Source of the DNA: Campylobacter hepaticus
Lineage (GTDB): Bacteria > Campylobacterota > Campylobacteria > Campylobacterales > Campylobacteraceae
Direction of reading: 5' to 3'
Assembly (NCBI RefSeq): GCF_001687475.2
Contig: NZ_CP031611.1
Location: forward strand, 372,001-436,000
Length of the DNA stretch: 64,000 nt
Both the position numbers and the translations under genes were made by a program. Below, piece after piece: positions 7,585-17,583 of this stretch. The notes under the pieces were generated by a model. That model saw only the letters and a program-made list of their open reading frames with translations. It was not told the DNA's origin and did not search any database. Each line of letters begins with the position of its first letter. Within the stretch, counting starts at the first letter, position 1.

Positions 7585-10500
7585 ATGAAAAATATAATAA
7601 AAAGTATAGGAGATTTAAGAGTTTCTATTATATTATTTTTACTTTTTGCATTTTTTTGTGCTTTGGCAACTTTTATTGAAAGTGCTTATGGAAGTCCAAC
7701 TGCTTGGGCTATGATATATGATGCTTTTTGGTTTGAATATATACAGCTTTTACTCGGTATTAATCTTTTATGCGGTATGTTTTACTATAAAATGTTTAAG
7801 ATGAAAAAATTACCTTTGATAATTTTTCATCTTTCTTTTTTGTTTATTTTAGTAGGGTCTGTTATGACACGATATGCTGGCTTTGAAGGTATTTTAGCAA
7901 TCAGGGAACATACTCAAAATTCATCTATAGAAAGCTCTAAGACTTCTCTTAATTTTTTTGCTATTAAAGATGGGCAGCATTATAGTGTTGTTAATGATCG
8001 TTATATTGGAAATTTGCCCTTTGCTAATTTTTTTAAACTAAAGCTTCAATTAGATGATGAGGCTGTGTTAAAGTATAAAGATTTAATTTTAAATGCTCAT
8101 TATATTTATAAAGAAAATAATACTTCTGAACCTTTGCTTGTTTTAATGCTTTCTCAAAAAGCGCAACAAGGCGTTGATCTTAAATTTCAAAAGGGCGAGG
8201 TTAAAAATATAGGAGGGGTTGATTTTGCTTTCATGAATGATAATGTTAAAGCACCCTTTGTTAAAATTGATGAAAATTTAACTTTAAGTTCGAGTGAAAA
8301 TTTACATTTTTTAAATATGTTAGATGGAAGCAATTTAAAACTTGAATCTGGAGAAAAAGTTAATGTTAGAGAAAAAAGACTTTATGAAATAAAAGATATC
8401 AACTTTGTTGTTAAATTTGCTTCTTTGCATGCAAAAGAAGTTTTAGAAGGGTCTAATAGACCTCAAGATGAAAGTTTTTGGTTGTGGTTAAAATCTGTAG
8501 GATTGGAATTAGTTAGAACCATGTTAATTTCTACTTTTGGTGAGCCTCAAAATTGGAAAAATTCCTTATTATTACATTTTAAAGAATTTGCATTAAGCAA
8601 TGAAAATAATATAGAATTAACAGGAAATAATGCCTTAAAATTAGAATTAAGTTATAAAAATGAAAGTAAAGAATTTTATGTTTTTGAATACAATAAACCT
8701 GTACTTGTTGAACTTGCAGGACAAAAATTCTTTGTTTCTTGGGCACTTTCTTATAGACAATTACCTTTTGATATTTATTTAAAAGATTTTATTTTAGATC
8801 GTTATCCAGGATCTATGTCTCCTTCTTCTTATGCGAGTGAAATTACTGTAAAGGATCGTAATAATAGTTTTGACTATAGAATTTTTATGAATAATGTTTT
8901 AGATTATGATGGTTATAGATTTTATCAAAGTTCTTATGATCAAGATGAAAAAGGTACGGTTTTATCGGTTAATAAGGACCCAGGTAAAATTCCAACTTAT
9001 ATAGGTTATTTTTTACTTTGTTTTGGTATGTTTGCTAATTTTTTAAATCCATATTCTAGATTTAGAACCTTAGCACGATTAATTAATAAAGATACTTTAA
9101 AAAATACTAGTGCTATTTTGGTTTTTTCATTAATACTTTTAGGAATAGAAAAAACTTTTGCTCAAGATAATTTAACTTTGCCTGTAGTAAATGCAGAACA
9201 TGCTAAAAATCTTGCAACTTTAATAGTTCAAAAATCATCTGATGGAAGAATGGTTCCTTTTGATACTTTATCAAAAGAAATTTTAGAAAAAATTCATCAA
9301 AGTCAAACTTATAAAGGGCAAAGTTCTAATGCTATTATGCTTTCTATGTTGATTAATGTGGATAAATGGCAAATGGAGCCTTTTATTTTAATGCCACAAA
9401 ATAAAGTTGTGCGTGATGCTATTGCCAATATTTTACTTGTTCCTAGTACCAAATATATTGCCTATAAAGATTTTTTTGACAATAATGCTAATTATAAGCT
9501 TAAAAAATATGTTGAAAATGCAAATCGTAAAAATCCTAATGCAAGAGGAATTTTTGATAAAGAAATTTTAAAATTAGATGAAAGAGCTAATATTGTTAAT
9601 TTAATTTTTAGCGGCGAATTGTTTAAAATTATTCCTGTGCAAAATGATCCTAACAATGTTTGGCTTGCTCCATTTTCTGCTGTAGTAACCCTTAAAGGAG
9701 AAGAAAGATATCAAGTTATAGCCTTAATACAAAATTATTTTAGCACGGTTGAAGAAGCTTTTAAGGATGAAAATTGGACCAAGGCTGATCAAGCCTTGCG
9801 CTTTATTAAAGAATATCAAGAAAAAATAGGATACAAAGTTATGCCTAATCAAACAAAGGTGCAAATGGAAATTTTTTCAAATAAAGCAGAGATTTTTTTC
9901 AAACTTGCTCCTATATATTTAATTGCAGGTTTTTTGCTTTTAATTCTTGTTTTTTCAAAAATGATCATGCCTAATTTAAAAATTGTTTTTATATTTAAAA
10001 TAGTATATATTTTAAATATTTTAGCCTTTGTTTTACATACAATAGGACTTGGAATTCGTGCTTATTTATCTGATCATGCCCCATGGAGTAATGGTTATGA
10101 AAGTATGGTTTACATAGCTTGGGCTTTATCTTTATCTGGTATCTTTTTTTCTAGAAAAAGTCCTATAGCCTTATCATTGACTTCGATTTTATCAGGGGTT
10201 GTGTTAATGGTTGCGCATTTGAGTGAAATGAATCCACAAATTACAAATCTTGTTCCTGTGCTTAATTCTTATTGGCTTAGTATTCATGTATCTGTTATTA
10301 CTGCGAGTTATGGATTTTTAGGGCTTTGTGCCTTGCTTGGTATCTTTACTTTGCTTTTAATGTGTTTTCTTAAAAAAGATAAACAAGTTAATATTAATAT
10401 TTTAAGGAATATTACAGAAGCAACAAGAATTAATGAAATGGCTATGATTTTAGGACTTTGTTTATTGACTACAGGGAATTTTTTGGGTGCGATTTGGGCT

Positions 10501-10821
10501 AATGAAAGTTGGGGAAGATATTGGAGTTGGGATTCTAAAGAAACTTGGGCTTTAGTTAGTATTCTTGTTTATGCAGCTATTTTGCATCTTAGAATGATTC
10601 CAAAATATTCTAATCAGTTTATTTTTGCCTTATGGAGTATGTTTGCTTATTGGGTTATTATTATGACTTATTTTGGTGTAAATTATTTTTTAACAGGACT
10701 TCATTCTTATGCAGCAGGTGAAGCAGCGCAAATTCCTAATTATGTTTATTGGGGTTTTGCACTTATGATAGTGTTGGCTCTTTTAGCAAGAAGAAAGCGT
10801 GATTTAATAGCTAAATTATAA
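7585..10821 (+). CDS. ccsBA: cytochrome c biogenesis protein, ResB-CcsA fusion (system II haem lyase)
   Basis: A 1078-residue inner-membrane protein that exports haem and ligates it to CXXCH apocytochromes in the periplasm. The N-terminal part (about residues 10-510) is ResB-like: membrane segments near 15-35, 48-65, 75-95 and around 470-490 flank a large periplasmic domain. The C-terminal half (about 770-1078) is CcsA-like with the tryptophan-rich WWD motif ANESWGRYWSWDSKETWAL around 971-987. Fusion of the two system II halves is normal for epsilonproteobacteria. A second hydrophobic segment and AQ-type cleavage-like site (about 510-530) lies between the halves. The bidirectional terminator follows at 10831. 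Confidence 0.93.
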   Translation: MKNIIKSIGDLRVSIILFLLFAFFCALATFIESAYGSPTAWAMIYDAFWFEYIQLLLGINLLCGMFYYKMFKMKKLPLIIFHLSFLFILVGSVMTRYAGFEGILAIREHTQNSSIESSKTSLNFFAIKDGQHYSVVNDRYIGNLPFANFFKLKLQLDDEAVLKYKDLILNAHYIYKENNTSEPLLVLMLSQKAQQGVDLKFQKGEVKNIGGVDFAFMNDNVKAPFVKIDENLTLSSSENLHFLNMLDGSNLKLESGEKVNVREKRLYEIKDINFVVKFASLHAKEVLEGSNRPQDESFWLWLKSVGLELVRTMLISTFGEPQNWKNSLLLHFKEFALSNENNIELTGNNALKLELSYKNESKEFYVFEYNKPVLVELAGQKFFVSWALSYRQLPFDIYLKDFILDRYPGSMSPSSYASEITVKDRNNSFDYRIFMNNVLDYDGYRFYQSSYDQDEKGTVLSVNKDPGKIPTYIGYFLLCFGMFANFLNPYSRFRTLARLINKDTLKNTSAILVFSLILLGIEKTFAQDNLTLPVVNAEHAKNLATLIVQKSSDGRMVPFDTLSKEILEKIHQSQTYKGQSSNAIMLSMLINVDKWQMEPFILMPQNKVVRDAIANILLVPSTKYIAYKDFFDNNANYKLKKYVENANRKNPNARGIFDKEILKLDERANIVNLIFSGELFKIIPVQNDPNNVWLAPFSAVVTLKGEERYQVIALIQNYFSTVEEAFKDENWTKADQALRFIKEYQEKIGYKVMPNQTKVQMEIFSNKAEIFFKLAPIYLIAGFLLLILVFSKMIMPNLKIVFIFKIVYILNILAFVLHTIGLGIRAYLSDHAPWSNGYESMVYIAWALSLSGIFFSRKSPIALSLTSILSGVVLMVAHLSEMNPQITNLVPVLNSYWLSIHVSVITASYGFLGLCALLGIFTLLLMCFLKKDKQVNINILRNITEATRINEMAMILGLCLLTTGNFLGAIWANESWGRYWSWDSKETWALVSILVYAAILHLRMIPKYSNQFIFALWSMFAYWVIIMTYFGVNYFLTGLHSYAAGEAAQIPNYVYWGFALMIVLALLARRKRDLIAKL

Positions 10822-10830
10822 AATATAAAG

Positions 10831-10895
10831 AATTTTGCTAAGTTTTATGTAAAAGCTTAGCGAAAACTTTATACGATAAGCAAAATTATTTTTTT
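10831..10895 (+). terminator. terminator between ccsBA and the convergent tRNA gene
   Basis: AATTTTGCT (10831-10839) pairs with AGCAAAATT (10879-10887), followed by a T-rich run with T7 at 10889-10895. A nested alternative, GCTAAG (10837-10842) with CTTAGC (10856-10861), could compete. Read from the other strand the same stem runs into an A/T stretch, so it may serve both directions. Confidence 0.5.
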
Positions 10896-10926
10896 ACATA
10901 TAAATAAGTAGCTAAAGAATGTATAG

Positions 10927-11003
10927 TGGTGCGCTCAAGAGGATTCGAACCTCTGACCTTTTGAACCGCAATCAAATGCTCTATCCAGCTGAGCTATGAG
11001 CGC
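10927..11003 (-). tRNA. tRNA-Arg (anticodon GCG)
   Basis: Read on the minus strand, acceptor GCGCTCA pairs with TGAGCGC. The D stem is GCTC/GAGC with a GG-containing loop followed by A20, the anticodon stem is TTTGA/TCAAA with 7-nt loop TTGCGGT, and the T stem is AGAGG/CCTCT with loop TTCGAAT. Discriminator A and CCA are encoded (10927-10930). The anticodon is GCG (complement of + strand 10966-10968), reading CGC and CGU. C35 and A20 agree with arginine identity. A TATAAT on the minus strand (11018-11023) sits 14 bp upstream. Confidence 0.93.
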
Positions 11004-11017
11004 AAAAATGAGTTAAA

Positions 11018-11023
11018 ATTATA
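11018..11023 (-). promoter_or_regulatory. -10 box for the tRNA-Arg gene
   Basis: Minus-strand TATAAT, 14 bp before the tRNA 5' end and 90 bp after the tgt stop on the same strand. It allows tRNA transcription independent of tgt. Confidence 0.45.
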
Positions 11024-11113
11024 TATAAATTTCCTTAAAATAAACCAAAATTTTACCTATTAGTTTGACTTTTATGTATTTTGTCTTAATATAATTTTTA
11101 TTTGTTTTATGTA

Positions 11114-12235
11114 TTATTTTCTTCTTTTGGTATAAAATTCTTTTTTAAATTGTGAAAAAGAATTTGAAAGTATTGCTTTTTGCATTTGTTTTGTAAGTTC
11201 GAGATAATAATATAAATTATGTAAACTTGCTAAACGAAAAAAGGTTAATTCTTTGGCTTTAAAAAGATGGTTTAAATAAGCGCGTGAAAAATTACGACAA
11301 GTATAACAAGAACAAGTTTGATCTATGGGTTCATGATCGTTAATAAATTCGGTCTTTTTGATATTAAATTTGCCAAAATTTGTGAAAAAAGTTCCATTTC
11401 GTGCATTTCTTGTAGGCATAACACAATCAAACATATCAATCCCACGTTCAACATTTTCTACTAAATCTTCAGGTGTACCAACACCCATTAAATATCTAGG
11501 ACGGTTTTCATCCATAAAAGGATTTAAATTTTGTACGGTTTCATACATTAAAGAATTTTCTTCTCCAACACTAAGCCCTCCAATTGCTATTCCATCAAAA
11601 GGCATTTCATTTAAAGCCAAGGCACAGCGTTTTCTTTCTTCATAATCTGTGCCACCTTGAATAATACCAAAAATATTTTGCTTTAAGCCTATACCTTGAT
11701 TTTGCATAATTTTATGATAATTAATAGCTTCTTTAGCCCATGCTATAGTTCTATCTACAGAAATTTTTATTCTTTTTTTATCTGCAGGCAAGGCTATTAA
11801 ATCATCTAATATCATCATAATATCAGAATTAAAATCATATTGTGCATTTAAGACATTTTTAGGGGTAAAAAAATGGCGACTACCATCAATATGGCTTTTA
11901 AATTCTATGCCTTCATCAAAATGTTTGGAATTTTTACTTAAAGAAAAAGCTTGAAATCCTCCACTATCTGTTAAAAAACTTCTATTAAATTTTGTAAAAC
12001 CATGTAATCCTCCTAAATCTTTTATGATTTTAGAACCTGGACGTAAATACATATGATAGGTATTGGCTAAAATAATTTTTGCATCAAGTTCATTTTTAAT
12101 ATCATTAGCATCAAGGCTTTTTATGGCTCCAAGTGTGCCAACTGGCATAAAAATAGGAGTTAAAAAACTACTATGTGCTGTATTTATTTGACAAACTCTA
12201 GCCATATTATCTTTATACTTTAATTTAAATTCCAT
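11114..12235 (-). CDS. tgt: queuine tRNA-ribosyltransferase
   Basis: A 373-residue tRNA-guanine transglycosylase, which swaps G34 of GUN-anticodon tRNAs for preQ1 on the way to queuosine. The substrate pocket [13 protein letters not shown], the nucleophile region [30 protein letters not shown] and the zinc site [22 protein letters not shown] (three Cys, one His) are all complete. Length is normal. It is divergent from the TrkA_C-type gene with only about 30 bp between the starts, so their promoters must overlap or lie within coding sequence. Confidence 0.95.
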   Translation of the reverse strand: MEFKLKYKDNMARVCQINTAHSSFLTPIFMPVGTLGAIKSLDANDIKNELDAKIILANTYHMYLRPGSKIIKDLGGLHGFTKFNRSFLTDSGGFQAFSLSKNSKHFDEGIEFKSHIDGSRHFFTPKNVLNAQYDFNSDIMMILDDLIALPADKKRIKISVDRTIAWAKEAINYHKIMQNQGIGLKQNIFGIIQGGTDYEERKRCALALNEMPFDGIAIGGLSVGEENSLMYETVQNLNPFMDENRPRYLMGVGTPEDLVENVERGIDMFDCVMPTRNARNGTFFTNFGKFNIKKTEFINDHEPIDQTCSCYTCRNFSRAYLNHLFKAKELTFFRLASLHNLYYYLELTKQMQKAILSNSFSQFKKEFYTKRRK

Positions 12236-12266
12236 TTGTTATAATTTCCTTTTTTGGAGTGAAGTG

Positions 12267-13667
12267 ATGAATAATATTTTAATTATAATAGATGGTATTT
12301 TAGCAAAGCATTTCTTAGAAAGGCTTTGTCTTGAAAAAGGATTGGGATATTTTTTTACTATTATATGTCACAATGCACAGAAAAATAATTTAAATATTTT
12401 TGGTGAAGATATTGATTTGTATTATTTTGATCCTACAAGTGTAGCGCGTCTTGAAAATATTATGACTAAAGATTTTAAGCAAGCTTTTATTTATATGCAA
12501 GATGAATTTGAAACTAAAAAAAGTTACGAAGCTTTGCGTTCTTTAGATCCAAATTTAGAAATAGAAATAATGGATTTTTGGGGTTTAAGTATTAATGATG
12601 CGCATACTAATTTAGCTGATGCTAGAATGACTTTAAGTCGTAGATTTATGGATTTCTTGCCAGATATAGCTTTAACTGCTCAATATATAGGTTTAGGATT
12701 GGGCGAAATCATGGAGGTGAAAATTCCAGCAGGTTCTATCTTTGCTTATAGACACATTAGTTCTATACAGCAAAAAAGATGGCGCATTGTTCTTATTTAT
12801 AGAAATTCTAAAATTTATTTTGTTAAACCTTCTTTTGTTTTAGAGCCTAATGATAGTATTTTAATTGTTGGAGATCCTGTTGTCTTGCAAAGTATTTTTC
12901 ATAATATCAGAGAAAAATCAGGACAATTTCCTATTCCTTTTGGCAATAATATTTTTGCTTTAATTGATATGAAAAATATGAGTGAAACAATACAAGAAAA
13001 AATATTAAATACCACTTTGAAATTAACTCAAAAAATTAATGCAAAGAAATTTTTTATTCATGTAATTAATCCTAGTTTAGATCCTATGTATAAAAAATTG
13101 AAAGAATTTTCCTATGAAAAACAAGGAGTATTTTTTGATTTTTTTCATACAGATTTTAAACAAATTTATACACAATTACAAAATCAAGATATTGGTTTAA
13201 TTATTACTGATATAAATAATTTTGAAAAAGAAAAAAAAGTTTTTTTTGATTTGAAAATACCTATTATGAAAATAGGAGAAAAAGAATTTGATCAGATTAA
13301 AGAAGCAATTATTTTAAGTGCAAATGAAAGTGAGCTTGAAAATAATGCTAATGTGATTACTGATTTAAGTAAACAATTAGGTTTTGAAGTGATTTTATAT
13401 TATTATAATCCTAATTTGCAAAATACTAAAGATATGGAAGAATATTTTAGAAGCTTATCTAAGCTTTATGATAAAAATATACAAATTATTAATAAAAGCG
13501 ATGAAAATCCTCTTTTAAATTTGCAATATCGCCAAAATTTACTACAATTTATAAGTTTTGAAAAAGAATTGTTAAATCGTAATTTTGGTAGAAGTTTAAG
13601 TATGAATTTAAATAGACATTATTATAAAATGAGACAAAATTATCAACTTTTTATACCAGTGGAATAA
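12267..13667 (+). CDS. COG3400-type cytosolic protein with TrkA_C domain
   Basis: A 466-residue soluble protein without membrane segments. Residues 1-130 look like a Rossmann/RCK N-domain, but the nucleotide loop reads IIIDGILAKHF rather than GxGxxG. Residues about 145-220 (MEVKIPAGSIFAYRHI to LEPNDSILIVGDPVVL) are a clear TrkA_C ligand-binding domain. The C-terminal half (about 230-450) has alternating beta/alpha segments, possibly universal-stress-like, but I cannot name it. No potassium channel or transporter is adjacent. Start: ATG 12267 has GGAG 7 bp upstream; the GTG at 12264 is too close. Function unknown; a ligand-sensing regulator is an inference. Confidence 0.7.
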   Translation: MNNILIIIDGILAKHFLERLCLEKGLGYFFTIICHNAQKNNLNIFGEDIDLYYFDPTSVARLENIMTKDFKQAFIYMQDEFETKKSYEALRSLDPNLEIEIMDFWGLSINDAHTNLADARMTLSRRFMDFLPDIALTAQYIGLGLGEIMEVKIPAGSIFAYRHISSIQQKRWRIVLIYRNSKIYFVKPSFVLEPNDSILIVGDPVVLQSIFHNIREKSGQFPIPFGNNIFALIDMKNMSETIQEKILNTTLKLTQKINAKKFFIHVINPSLDPMYKKLKEFSYEKQGVFFDFFHTDFKQIYTQLQNQDIGLIITDINNFEKEKKVFFDLKIPIMKIGEKEFDQIKEAIILSANESELENNANVITDLSKQLGFEVILYYYNPNLQNTKDMEEYFRSLSKLYDKNIQIINKSDENPLLNLQYRQNLLQFISFEKELLNRNFGRSLSMNLNRHYYKMRQNYQLFIPVE

Positions 13668-13712
13668 ATAATTAATTAAATGTGATAGAATAAAATTAAA
13701 AAAGAGTGTTTG

Positions 13713-14768
13713 ATGCAAATAGAAGTAAAATTAAAACAAAATCCTTATAAAGTGTATATTGATGAGCTGGAAAATTTAGAATTTGATACTAAGGTTTTTA
13801 TACTTTCAAATCCTAAAATTTCAGGTTTTCATTTAAAAACATTATTGGCCAAAATCAAGGCAAAAGATCTTTTTATTGCGACTATAAAAGATGGAGAAGA
13901 ATATAAAAATTTAGCCACTATAGAAGAGATTTTAAATCAAATGTTTAATTCTAAACTTGATAGAAAAAGTGTACTTATAAGTTTTGGAGGAGGAGTTATT
14001 AGCGATATGGGTGGATTTGTGGCTAGTATTTACCAAAGAGGAATTCAATTTATCAATATTCCAACAACTCTTTTGGCTTGCTTGGATGCTGCAGTAGGTG
14101 GAAAAACAGGTATTAATAATCATTTTGGTAAAAATCTTATTGGCACCTTTTACCAACCAAAAGCTGTATATTGCCAAAGTGAATTTTTAAAAACTTTAAG
14201 TTCAAAAGAACTTAGTGCTGGTATGGCTGAATTTATTAAAATGGCCATTATTTTTGACAAAAATTTGCTTGATTTTATAGAAAGTCTTGATCAAAAGAGT
14301 TTTTTAAATGCTAGCTGTAAAAATGAAATTTTTACTCAAATTATTGCTAAAGGGGTAGAACTTAAAGCAAAAATTGTAGAATTAGATGAAAAAGAATCAA
14401 ATCTTAGAATGCTTTTAAATTATGGACATACTTTTGCTCATGTTATAGAAAAACTTACAGATTATAAAATTTATTTACATGGTGAAGCTGTTGCTATAGG
14501 TATGAATATGGCTAATCGTTTAGCTTTAAGATTAGGATATTTAACTAAGATAGAATGCCAAAGAATAGAAAATATTTTGCTTAAATTTGATCTACCTATT
14601 TATTATAAAATAAATCATATTGATGAATTTTATGAAACTTTTTTTATGGATAAAAAAAGTGTGAATAAAAATCTTAATTTTATTCTTGCTAATCCTTTAG
14701 GTCAAGGTCTTATTAAAAGCGATATTTCTAAAGAAGATATTATAGCAATTTTAAGAGAGTTTCAATGA
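13713..14768 (+). CDS. aroB: 3-dehydroquinate synthase
   Basis: A 351-residue NAD- and metal-dependent enzyme that cyclises DAHP to 3-dehydroquinate, step two of the shikimate pathway. NAD-binding [35 protein letters not shown] and [16 protein letters not shown] are present, as are the metal ligands in [18 protein letters not shown] and [11 protein letters not shown]. The ATG at 13713 is preferred to the TTG one codon earlier. The stop overlaps the MscS-like gene by 4 bp, starting a coupled aroB-mscS-mtaB-ftsH-like run. From memory the sequence is noticeably diverged from C. jejuni AroB. Confidence 0.95.
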   Translation: MQIEVKLKQNPYKVYIDELENLEFDTKVFILSNPKISGFHLKTLLAKIKAKDLFIATIKDGEEYKNLATIEEILNQMFNSKLDRKSVLISFGGGVISDMGGFVASIYQRGIQFINIPTTLLACLDAAVGGKTGINNHFGKNLIGTFYQPKAVYCQSEFLKTLSSKELSAGMAEFIKMAIIFDKNLLDFIESLDQKSFLNASCKNEIFTQIIAKGVELKAKIVELDEKESNLRMLLNYGHTFAHVIEKLTDYKIYLHGEAVAIGMNMANRLALRLGYLTKIECQRIENILLKFDLPIYYKINHIDEFYETFFMDKKSVNKNLNFILANPLGQGLIKSDISKEDIIAILREFQ

Positions 14769-16333
14769 AAAAAATTATTATTTTACTTGTTTTTGTAATG
14801 AGTCTTTTTGGTGATATAAATCGCACTATGATTAATGATATTAATGAAAACATTAAAACTTTAGATGCAGTTATTAGTGCTAGTATTTGGAATATACGTT
14901 ATGAAAATTTTATAAAATATCAAGATATTAATGATGAATTAATTATATTAAATCTTAGTTTAAAAAAAATTTCTGATATACACCAACAAGAGGAATTAAA
15001 ACGTAAAATAGCTAATTTAGAAGAACAATTAAGTTTGCTTAAAGAATATAAAGCTTTAAATTTTGCTCAAAGTCTTAGTACGCCAAATAGTATAGAAATA
15101 CTACCTAAGCTTACTAATCCTTTAGCTATTATAGGTGCTTTTTCTCATATTAAAAAATTAAAAGGAGAAAAAGAAGAATATGCTTTTAAATTTAATGATT
15201 TTAAAAATTTAGTAGATAAGATTAGAGAAAAAAATTTAGAACTTAGAGAATTAGTTGAACTAAAACCCAATGTTAAAAATATTAAAGCATTAAAAGCATC
15301 GGATAAAAAATTAGAAGAATTTGATCAAGCTTTAAATTTTGCTAGCGTTTCTTATTCTGTTTATGAGAAAAAAATTGATGAAGAGCTTGCAAGAGTAAGT
15401 GCTGAGATTAAGGTGCAAACTTTAAGAGCTATTAATATATTTGTTGCTATTATTATTGTTATAGCTATAGCTTTTATGCTAAAATTTATTGTAAAAAAAT
15501 ATATTAAAGATCACGAAAGATATTATACTGCGACTAAAATTATTAATTTTGTTAATATTAATATTATTTTTCTTATTTTATTATTTGCTTATATAGAAAA
15601 TATTACTTATTTAGTAACTATACTTGGTTTTGCTTCTGCGGGTTTAGCCATAGCCATGAAGGATATGTTTATGTCTATGTTAGGTTGGTGTGTAATAGTT
15701 TTTGGTGGTAGTTTTAGAGTAGGAGATCGTGTAAAAGTTTTTCAAAATGACACTATGTATATAGGTGATATTATAGATATTTCTTTTTTACGTATCACGC
15801 TTTATGAAGATCTTACACTTGAAACTTATAGTAAAAATCGCCGCAGCGGGCGTATCATATTTATACCTAATAATTTTGTTTTTACTAATTTACTTGCAAA
15901 TTACACCCATCATGGTATGAAAACAGTACTTGATGGTATAGATATAAGCATTACTTTTGATAGTAATTTAGATAAAGCACAAGAAATTGTAGAAAATATA
16001 GTTACACGTAATGCTAAAGGTTATACTGAGCTTGCTAGAAAAAGCATGGCACGTTTGCAACATGAATATAATATTAAAAACCCTAAAGTTGAACCAAGGT
16101 TTTTTATGTTTTTTGAACATTGGGGAATGAGAATTTCAGCTTGGTATATGACTAATGCCTATGCAGCTTTAGTGCTTAGAAGTGCTATTAGTAAAGAGAT
16201 TATAAAAGAATTTAATAAGCATGAAGATATTAAAATTGCTTATCCTTCTCAAAATTTATATTTAAAAAGTTTAAATCAAAATTCTTTTGAGAATGATAAT
16301 AAAATGTATTTTCATATAAAGGACAAAGATTGA
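14765..16333 (+). CDS. MscS-family mechanosensitive channel with large N-terminal periplasmic domain
   Basis: A 522-residue membrane protein with a signal-like N-terminus (residues 1-18), a long helical, charge-rich region (about 20-215) and then hydrophobic segments near 220-245, 262-280 and the pore helix [26 protein letters not shown] (about 288-315). The beta domain follows with [11 protein letters not shown] and the family [18 protein letters not shown]. It should open under membrane tension to release solutes during hypo-osmotic shock. The extended N-terminus makes it larger than MscS (about 290 residues) and closer to YnaI/MscM-type channels. It overlaps aroB and mtaB by 4 bp each. Confidence 0.82.
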   Translation: MKKIIILLVFVMSLFGDINRTMINDINENIKTLDAVISASIWNIRYENFIKYQDINDELIILNLSLKKISDIHQQEELKRKIANLEEQLSLLKEYKALNFAQSLSTPNSIEILPKLTNPLAIIGAFSHIKKLKGEKEEYAFKFNDFKNLVDKIREKNLELRELVELKPNVKNIKALKASDKKLEEFDQALNFASVSYSVYEKKIDEELARVSAEIKVQTLRAINIFVAIIIVIAIAFMLKFIVKKYIKDHERYYTATKIINFVNINIIFLILLFAYIENITYLVTILGFASAGLAIAMKDMFMSMLGWCVIVFGGSFRVGDRVKVFQNDTMYIGDIIDISFLRITLYEDLTLETYSKNRRSGRIIFIPNNFVFTNLLANYTHHGMKTVLDGIDISITFDSNLDKAQEIVENIVTRNAKGYTELARKSMARLQHEYNIKNPKVEPRFFMFFEHWGMRISAWYMTNAYAALVLRSAISKEIIKEFNKHEDIKIAYPSQNLYLKSLNQNSFENDNKMYFHIKDKD

Positions 16334-17580
16334 AAGAAAAAGTTTTTTTTAAAACTTTTGGATGTCGCACAAATATTTATGATACCGAACTTTTAAAAAC
16401 TTATATAAAAGATTATGAGATCACAAATGATGAAAATATGGCACAAATTATTGTGGTTAATTCTTGCACGGTAACAAATGGGGCTGATAGTGGTATTAAA
16501 TCTTATATTAATACTATGCAAAAAAAAGGTATTAAAATTATACTTACAGGTTGTGGAGCCCAAAGCAAGGGTAAAGAGCTTTTAAATAATAAACAAGTTT
16601 TTGGTGTTTTTGGAGCTTCTAATAAGCATAAAATTAATGATTTTTTAGGATTGCAAACAAATTTTTATGAGCCTGGAGATTTAAATTTTATCGATAAAGA
16701 TATAGTTTATGAATATAAAAATCATACAAAAGCTTTTGTTAAAATTCAAGAAGGTTGTGATTTTGCATGCTCTTATTGTATTATTCCTAGTGTAAGAGGT
16801 AAGTCAAGAAGTGTTGATGAAAGTGTACTTTTAAAACAGGTAGAAATTTTAGGAGAAAAAGGTTATAGTGAAATCGTTTTAACTGGAACAAATATAGGAT
16901 CTTATGGTCTGAAAAAGGGTACAAGTTTAGGTAAGCTTTTGCAAAAAATGGGAAAAATTTCTAGCATAAAACGTATAAGATTGGGTAGTTTAGAACCTGC
17001 ACAAATTGATGAAAGTTTTTTAGAAATTTTAAATGAACCTTGGCTTGAAAGGCATTTGCATATTGCTTTACAACATACAAGTGAAAAAATGCTTCGTATA
17101 ATGAGAAGAAGATCGCACACAAGTGATGATTTAAAACTTTTTAATACTATAGCTAGTAAAGGTTATGCACTAGGAACTGATTTTATAGTAGGTCATCCAG
17201 GGGAAAATGAAGTATTATGGAAGGAAGCTTTAGAGCATTTTAAAGCATTTCCTTTAACTCATATTCACGCTTTTATTTTTAGCCCTAGAAATAATACTCA
17301 TTCTGCTACCATGACAAATACTATTAATGGTGCTTTAGCTAAAGAAAGATTAAATACTTTAAAAACTATAGTAGATAAAAATAATTATGAATTTAGGTGT
17401 AAAAATCGTATTCCACTTGAAATTTTAATAGAAAATAAAAAAGAAGATTTTTTTGAAGGTTATGACCAGTTTTTTAATAAAATTAAGCTTAAAAGTGATC
17501 ATAATATAATTAAAAAATGGATTACTCTTTCTGAATATGAAGTACAAGAAAAATTTAATTTTGCAAATTTAAAAGGTTAG
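16330..17580 (+). CDS. mtaB: tRNA (t6A37) methylthiotransferase
   Basis: A 416-residue radical-SAM methylthiotransferase, predicted to convert t6A37 to ms2t6A in ANN-decoding tRNAs. The N-terminal UPF0004 domain keeps its three Fe-S cysteines (TFGCRTN, NSCTVT, TGCGAQ), and the radical-SAM triad is CDFACSYC (about residues 143-150). A TRAM-like C-terminus is short or diverged, consistent with MtaB/YqeV rather than RimO or MiaB. Translation starts at TTG 16330, overlapping the MscS-like stop by 4 bp. Confidence 0.9.
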   Translation: MKEKVFFKTFGCRTNIYDTELLKTYIKDYEITNDENMAQIIVVNSCTVTNGADSGIKSYINTMQKKGIKIILTGCGAQSKGKELLNNKQVFGVFGASNKHKINDFLGLQTNFYEPGDLNFIDKDIVYEYKNHTKAFVKIQEGCDFACSYCIIPSVRGKSRSVDESVLLKQVEILGEKGYSEIVLTGTNIGSYGLKKGTSLGKLLQKMGKISSIKRIRLGSLEPAQIDESFLEILNEPWLERHLHIALQHTSEKMLRIMRRRSHTSDDLKLFNTIASKGYALGTDFIVGHPGENEVLWKEALEHFKAFPLTHIHAFIFSPRNNTHSATMTNTINGALAKERLNTLKTIVDKNNYEFRCKNRIPLEILIENKKEDFFEGYDQFFNKIKLKSDHNIIKKWITLSEYEVQEKFNFANLKG

Positions 17581-17583
17581 TTA

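Noticed and set aside
13932-14177. 81-codon minus-strand frame inside aroB
   Set aside because: It lies wholly opposite conserved aroB motifs and has no RBS; it is an antisense shadow.
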